This document shows positions 58,483-64,000 of a DNA stretch of 64,000 nucleotides, piece by piece. Both the position numbers and the translations under genes were made by a program. Within the stretch, counting starts at the first letter, position 1. Every line of letters starts with the position of its first letter. The DNA lies in NCBI RefSeq assembly GCF_030247185.1, contig NC_080572.1:128280405-128344404 (forward strand). The letters are read 5' to 3'. Source of the DNA: Malaya genurostris (lineage: Eukaryota; Arthropoda; Insecta; Diptera; Culicidae). Under the pieces are notes generated by a model, which worked only from the letters and a program-made list of their open reading frames with translations, ran no database searches and was not told where the DNA came from.

Positions 58483-59693
58483 GAAACACAGCAATTTCAA
58501 AAGTTTTTGAATGCTACTGGCTCAAGTAGTTCATCAGGTTAAATTCACGAGTTCGATGAATCGAATATTCAAATCAATTGAAATTACTACGCTTGTGCTA
58601 AATCATCTCAATATTTGTTTATGGTGTATTGTTGTTTTACGAGAATATTATATTCCGTCTTAGTTATCACTAAGTATTAATTGTCATGCCAGTCTTGTTT
58701 CACTTGAACAAAAACCAGTCATCAATTTCTATAACTATAGTGAGTATGCAAACTTGGCCTAGGTCTAATAAAAAGCGGTGTAGCTGATAAAACATTTTTT
58801 CAAAAGCTTTGTGGTATTTTTTCTCTTAAATCATTTCAAATTAATTGGTTTACCATTATATATGTGGGAAGTTCAATGTATTCTCCTTTAAAGGTTTCCA
58901 TGTTCTTAACCTACGGAAAAATCTCATTTTTAATCATTTCCACTTTTTTCAACAGTGGTCTATAATAATCGTCTAAACAAATACTTTGAAAAAAAAAATA
59001 ATAATATCGTTATCATCGAACACGAATGCTGTCTCGTCAGTGCCAAGACAATGAGTAAATCAAGGCGCCAAAACTGACACACAGCGTAACATTAATTGTC
59101 CCATTTGTACCAATGAACCCACGAATGACAGTGACAGCGAACATACCATATTTGCTATCGATTTACCCTCTGTTGACACTCAGTCACTCGTGTGTGTTAT
59201 GATCTTCATCAGATTGTAACAAAATATAGTATCAAATTACTGCGGCAACAGGGAAAACTGCTTCACCCATGGATTGTCGGTGTGGGAAAATTGTGAATAA
59301 TTGACGACGGACGAACTTCACCATGTGGGTCTGCCGCTCAATTAGTTTGTTGGAAACGAATGGATCGAGTTTCATGCTACTTCAAACAGTTTTATAGAGT
59401 CTTTATAGAGGCTAAAAGTTTGGTGATGAGCCGACTAGAAACAAACAGCATTCCAAATTTGAATACTCACTGTTCTATTTTTGTTCACCTAACAGTCCTG
59501 GTAAATATTTAATTTAAACGTTATTTTACAACAATAATTGTTTTAATTAAATCCAATCCGGCACCAGTCTGGTGATTTATCGATTATCTGCCTTAATTAA
59601 ACGAAGCGGGGCTCTCATGTGTGTTGATGGTTAATTTGTGAAATACCATGAATACCTCAATTTTTCACACCCGTACTCCCCTATTCTTTTTAG
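58483..59693. other. Unassigned DNA
   Basis: No gene seen. It ends in CCCCTATTCTTTTTAG, a good splice acceptor. Confidence 0.4.
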
Positions 59694-59769
59694 ATAACGG
59701 TTGAGGTACGGAAGGGGCGTCGGCTGCTCTCAACATACATGTCCAGAAGCTATGTTCCTCCGCACCGAG
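59694..59769 (+). CDS. Candidate 76-bp internal exon of an unknown host gene
   Basis: The segment is preceded by a polypyrimidine CCCCTATTCTTTTTAG and ends CACCGAG|GTATGT. Only frame 1 is open: ITVEVRKGRRLLSTYMSRSY followed by VPPHR and one extra base. Codon use is balanced and GC is above the flanks. I do not recognise the peptide. An overlapping minus-strand frame also exists. Confidence 0.38.
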
Positions 59770-61311
59770 GTATGTCTGGTCATAAAATGGATCGTACCCA
59801 AACGCACGTATGCGAAATGAGCGCCCCGGTACTGTTTTAGTTTGTGTACATACAGTGCGTGCAAAATAAATACGATCTGGTGAATTTGCAATGAAAATGA
59901 AAGTTTATAGACATTCCAACACCGTCCATAGAAGCTAGAATATGAACATAATTTTTTGATTTTAATCGATATAACTATAACTATATACAAATTAAAAGGA
60001 AATATAATATATGAATAATAATCAATGCTAGTATTGATATATTATTTTCATTCACCCTAACCTTGACTGCTGCTATAAAATTTGACTAATGCTATTGCTT
60101 GAACTGAATTGTTCCTGATCATATTTACCATATTACTCTGAAACACGGTAGATTTACTTGTGAGCTCATACATGTAGCATTGAAACTCATCTATCCGCCA
60201 CAAAACAGACCAACTGAAAGGGTTGAAAATTTCATTTCAAAATTATATGTGTTCATTATTACGTAATTAATTTTCCTAAAAGAACTAATAAAACGAAATT
60301 AGTAAAATTCTGTATATGTTTGGTTTCGTCAAATTAAACCTTTCGTCTCGGTCTTCGTTCACGTGTGTGTCGAAATGCGTCCACATATGCGGACGAGGGT
60401 AAAACCTAACAGGCATCTAAAACAACAAAATCTACACACTACACCACCCCAAATGGAGTGGGTAGCTGATTCGAGCAGTTTTCTGGTATCATTTTATTGT
60501 ATGTGTAGACGAAGCTGCTGTGGCGTGATTTCAGAACGCTTTTCCACATTATTCTTACAAACACATACATGACCTGTGGGTTAGTTGAATTGGTAAGGAT
60601 AAGGATAACACACAAGAAGGGTCCGTCAAACGTGTTCTGCGCAGAAGCTTCAAATTAGTCATTATACATATTAGGCATCGGTTGTAAAGTGAATGGAGAG
60701 CTAAGCTTTTTTGTTCTATTCTGGTGAAAACTTTTTTCTTAATGTCATTGTTTTCGAAATGCGGAACGACGAGAACTACTTCAGATGAGTATTATAAAGA
60801 CGCTTCATATATCTTGCACAAGAAGTTTTATGTAAATGTCTACTGCAGATTACGTATACAATTTTAAAGTTTCAAGAGTAAATAGCATTCTTTGTTTACG
60901 CGTGATTCCACTAATAGCGAACTCTCGGCCGTAGAAGTACAGAATATTGATAAATAGAACTTAATCGCGAATGAAATTGAATTGGAAAATCTAGTTGAAA
61001 ATTATTATTGGGGTAAAGTTGAATTGAGATTTATGGATGTATTCCATTATTTCACAAGACTGGTAATCGTATCATTTCTTTACAACCATCAAAATAATAT
61101 AAAAAAATTAATATCTGTAGTAAACACGCATTTAATTCTGGCCTCGTAATGGATAAAAAAATAAAGAACTGATTTCTATGTACGAATTATTTTTATTTAG
61201 TTTTATCTTTAATTATTTATTTAGACTAGTTTTTGAAAACAACATGTATTCAGTGACGAGGTTTTTTAGCTAAGGCAAAATGAGCCCCTTTATCGCATTT
61301 TCAGAATTTTT
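59770..61311. other. Unassigned DNA
   Basis: An open frame at about 60363-60572 has a hydrophilic first half after a CCTAACAG acceptor-like site, but no recognised motif. The rest is AT-rich. Confidence 0.35.
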
Positions 61312-61431
61312 TCAGAATGTTTTGGGGTGTATTGCCATGATTTCGACAGGAATGTTTGCCTTAAGCTCGTCAATGGTCTGAGGCTGGGTTGACCACAAAT
61401 AGAACTTCGGAGGAGTCAAATTTGGAGGCCT
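61312..61431 (-). pseudogene. C-terminal fragment of a Tc1/mariner-superfamily transposase
   Basis: The minus frame reads RPPNLTPPKFYLWSTQPQTI, DELKANIPVEIMAIHPKTF and a stop at 61312. This follows the usual end of insect mariner-like transposases (RSPDLTPLDFFLWG ... TIDELK..I...I). The linking segment after FYLWS is deleted, the catalytic residues upstream are absent, and no inverted repeats are seen. Confidence 0.65.
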
Positions 61432-62039
61432 TAGATTGACGTGTTCTGAACAACTGAAGTCAAGTCAATCGAACTGTTATAGAATGTTACAATACCAGCA
61501 TAAGAAATGACACACCGTGTTATCTCTGTAACAGGTTTGTAAAGGAAATATATTTTGCCATCTCTCTGCATTTTTCAGCACATATTTTTCATTTCTCTTG
61601 TCATATAAGTCATATAAGTGGTTCCTTTTTTGTAGTTTTTGAATAATTTATTTAAATTGTTCATCGCGGCAATAGGATTGCAGCATATTAATAATGAAAT
61701 TATAATCGCCTGCACTTAAACGAGCATCAATATCACATTAGAAAGCTCTCAAATGATTTTTTCGGTTTATTACTATTTTGCCAAACTTGCATAAGAGCAA
61801 TTCCAGAAATTGGATTTGCTCCGATATGGATGAATCTTTGCACACAGTTTGACTAAACACTGATTTTTTAAAAGAGGGAATATAATTTTGCATGAAGATA
61901 TCTTCAAACCATTGTTACATGGAAACTGTTAACAGTAAGAAAATGCAACGAAATCGATATGGCACTCTAAAAAATTTACACACTGAAAACAAGTAAAACA
62001 TTTTTTCCAGAGTTCAAAAATTCATTGAAAACCTGTTTC
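61432..62039. repeat. Unassigned DNA with a relative of the 53641 repeat
   Basis: GCTCCGATATGGATGAATCT, CTGATTTTTTAAAAGAGGGA and TTTTGCATGAAGAT (about 61820-61900) loosely match 53640-53760. No gene. Confidence 0.4.
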
Positions 62040-63026
62040 AATTCACCTAGTGGTGTAATGATACCTTTCTCTTATTACTCATAACATCATAAATATTACT
62101 GTGGAATTCTCAAAAATTGTTCATTGAATAGAAATAGAAAAGTTTGTTCGGACCTAATCTAACAAAATGTAAAAATCCTGTTTACCCTGTAGTTCCGAAA
62201 CCGGAAGTAGTATCCACAACAATTTATGAATTCCGTATGAAACTGTAAAATTTTTTCTTTGAACCTATAAGTTTGTGAAAATCGATCTTGAAGAAAAGTG
62301 AGTGAGAACCTTTTTGTAGTTTATGGTCATTATTTCCAATACTTTCGAAATCGGATACAGATGACCGGAATATCCGAAGTTTGTTCGTTTGTCAGCTATA
62401 AATTGGAAAAGTTTTGAGCCTAGTTAAACCTAGACTTTCTATCTCATGCTCTATTTCCATTGAGCCAGTTAAACGAAGTCTAATAAACGAAGCAAACTTG
62501 CGTTTCTGTTGTTTATGTTACTTATATGTTTAGTTTTTCAAATAAATTTCAATTCATTGACATTCTTTCGGTCGCACTTATCACAAAACAGCTCAGATTT
62601 TTATTAAGCGCAGCAATGGTAACTTTCCACTTATCACACTTTAGTTCCGGAACCAGAAGTCGGATAAAATGTTCCAGAAATTTTTAGGAAAATATAAGAC
62701 CTTTCATTTGAATATTAGTTTGTGAAAATTGGTTAAGCTGTTTCCGAGATAATTTATTGCACATGTTTTCTCTAATTTTCATATATTACCTTTTATTTGA
62801 ATCTAAGTTTGTGAAAATCGGCTCAGCCATCTCCGTGAAAAGTGAGTACATATTTTTGTTGCATACATACACATATACACTCACACACGGACGGATATAC
62901 ACACAGACATTTGCCCAGTTCGTCGAACTGAATCGAATGGCATATGGCATTCAGCCTTCCGGGCCTCAGTTAAAAAGTCGGTTTTCACATTGATGGCATA
63001 GCCTTTCTATATGAGAAAGGCAAAAA
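62040..63026 (+). repeat. R1 repeat, best full-length copy
   Basis: It runs from CACCTAGTGGTGTAATGATA (then CCTTTCTC) to CCTTTCTATATGAGAAAGGC. Inside are repeated units: TTCCGAAACCGGAAGT, TTTGAATCTAAGTTTGTGAA, AATCGGCTCAGCCATCTCCG; then a CATACACATATACACTCACA tract, CAGTTCGTCGAACTGAATCG, TTCAGCCTTCCGGGCCTCAG and TAAAAAGTCGGTTTTC. The terminal GCCTTTCTATATGAGAAAGGC is a hairpin. No coding frame; class unknown. Confidence 0.8.
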
Positions 63027-63590
63027 TATATTATGAATAAAAACATATCCGAAATACCTTTTCTATATTTTTCTTTTATTGAAACCAACACATTGACCGA
63101 AATAATTTCTAATTATTGCCAATAATTCAAGTTCTTGATGAAAAAAAACCTATTAAAAACTAGAAATCGACTTCACTTTAAAAAAATTAGAGCTTTTTCT
63201 TTTAATCGTTGTAGCTCGGGAACCGTTAATTAAACAAAAAAATTTTCCGAACATCGGTGATATGAAATATGAGAAAAGTAAAATGAGCATAAAAAAAACA
63301 TTCGCCGTTTTAAAAGTTTTCCTTGAACCGGGTTGGTCTCTCCATCGATGAAAAAAATATTGGTACTTTATAGACGGGTGCATTGAAATCCATGTGAGTG
63401 AAGTCTGACGACCTGCTACACATTCTTAGAATTTCTAAGCTTCTAATCAAAGGATATTACAAGAAAATGTATATTTTCAGTACCAGTAGCTTTAAAATAT
63501 GTGTTTTACTATTATACAATTTTCCAAGTGGTTTTTATAACCCTTTGCTTTATCTCAATTCGGGAATCTACCTCTTGCGGACGGGTCTGC
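63027..63590. other. Unassigned AT-rich DNA
   Basis: No gene supported; open frames are AT-driven. Confidence 0.45.
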
Positions 63591-64000
63591 GTATCATTCT
63601 ATTCCCGATTCCGGATGTACTAATAATAGTGGTCGAATCTTTTATAACGGAGCTCACTTGATTTTTTCAGAGATAACAAAGCTATTTTTTAAAAAATGTA
63701 GGCTCAAATGAAAGGTATTTTGGTACCATCAAATGCTATTGAGTTCCATCCAAGTGTTTAAAATTGTAAGCAGTCATTAAGAGTTGCAGTAAAACGTAAT
63801 TATTTTTTCTAAATTTGGCCTGAAACAGTTTCAATTCATAGTTCGAACGGATTTTTACCGGTTGCATGTTCCCGGTTCATTATTCTTTCATTTCATTTTC
63901 CCATAGACGACCAAACCGAGACTCAAATGAAAAGTCTTATGGTCTTATAAGCTGCTTCTGAATTTTGTCTCGATCCTATTTCCTGAACTACAGAATGAGG
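63591..64000 (+). repeat. R1-related fragment, running off the window
   Basis: CTCAAATGAAAGGTATTTTG with GGTACCATCAAATGCTATTG resembles about 13317-13350, and CAAACCGAGACTCAAATGAA then GTCTTATGGTC is R1-like. The window ends inside it. Confidence 0.55.

Overview
The window reads as gene-poor, AT-rich insect nuclear DNA, most likely from a mosquito of the Aedes/Culex type. The basis is the repeat content: a DD37E (ITmD37E-type) transposon, tRNA-derived SINEs, CR1-like and RNase H-bearing non-LTR retrotransposons, many TA-, TTAA- and 8-bp-target MITEs, and one very abundant degenerate repeat family (called R1 here) whose copies carry CA/GT tracts and a GAGAAAGG end. The species call is inference. 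I see no bacterial gene, CRISPR array, rRNA, functional tRNA or viral gene.

No complete host gene is visible. The only intact protein-coding gene is the transposase of the DD37E element at 52000-53303. The rest of the coding signal is decayed: a gag-like ORF1 (2453-3374, minus), a CR1-like element with PHD finger and reverse transcriptase (9290-12500, plus, split by a hAT-type MITE), three relics of one RNase H retrotransposon (25001-26348 plus; 48080-48305 minus; 57444-57895 minus), a different RNase H relic (50612-50958 minus), and a transposase tail (61312-61431 minus). Four short segments look like host exons or relics bounded by splice-like sites (27042-27095, 32176-32695, 36453-36524, 59694-59769). 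They would fit a window lying mostly in long introns or between genes, but none is proven.

Layout: 1-9 kb holds an ORF1 relic and small MITEs. 9-13 kb is the CR1-like relic. 13-21 kb is mainly R1 copies, a perfect 67-bp hairpin and a pogo-like fragment. 23.8-26.4 kb holds long (TA)n tracts, a hAT MITE and an RNase H element inserted inside a (TA)n tract. 26.5-30.2 kb holds two MITE-type elements (one Mutator-like, made of arrays of a near-palindrome) and a nest of foldback sequences. 31-36 kb has SINEs, simple repeats and a TTAA mini-element. 36-42 kb has three DNA transposon derivatives. 43-51 kb is sparse with scattered SINEs. 51-55.5 kb is a clear nest of insertions. 57-58 kb is a second RNase H element inside simple repeats. 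61-64 kb is R1-rich.

The most interesting signal is that two copies of the same RNase H retrotransposon each lie inside a simple-repeat array, with direct repeats at the junctions, which suggests a preference for microsatellite targets. Several insertions are dated relative to each other by nesting: DD37E into R1, a 625-bp MITE into a SINE, a hAT MITE into the CR1-like ORF1.
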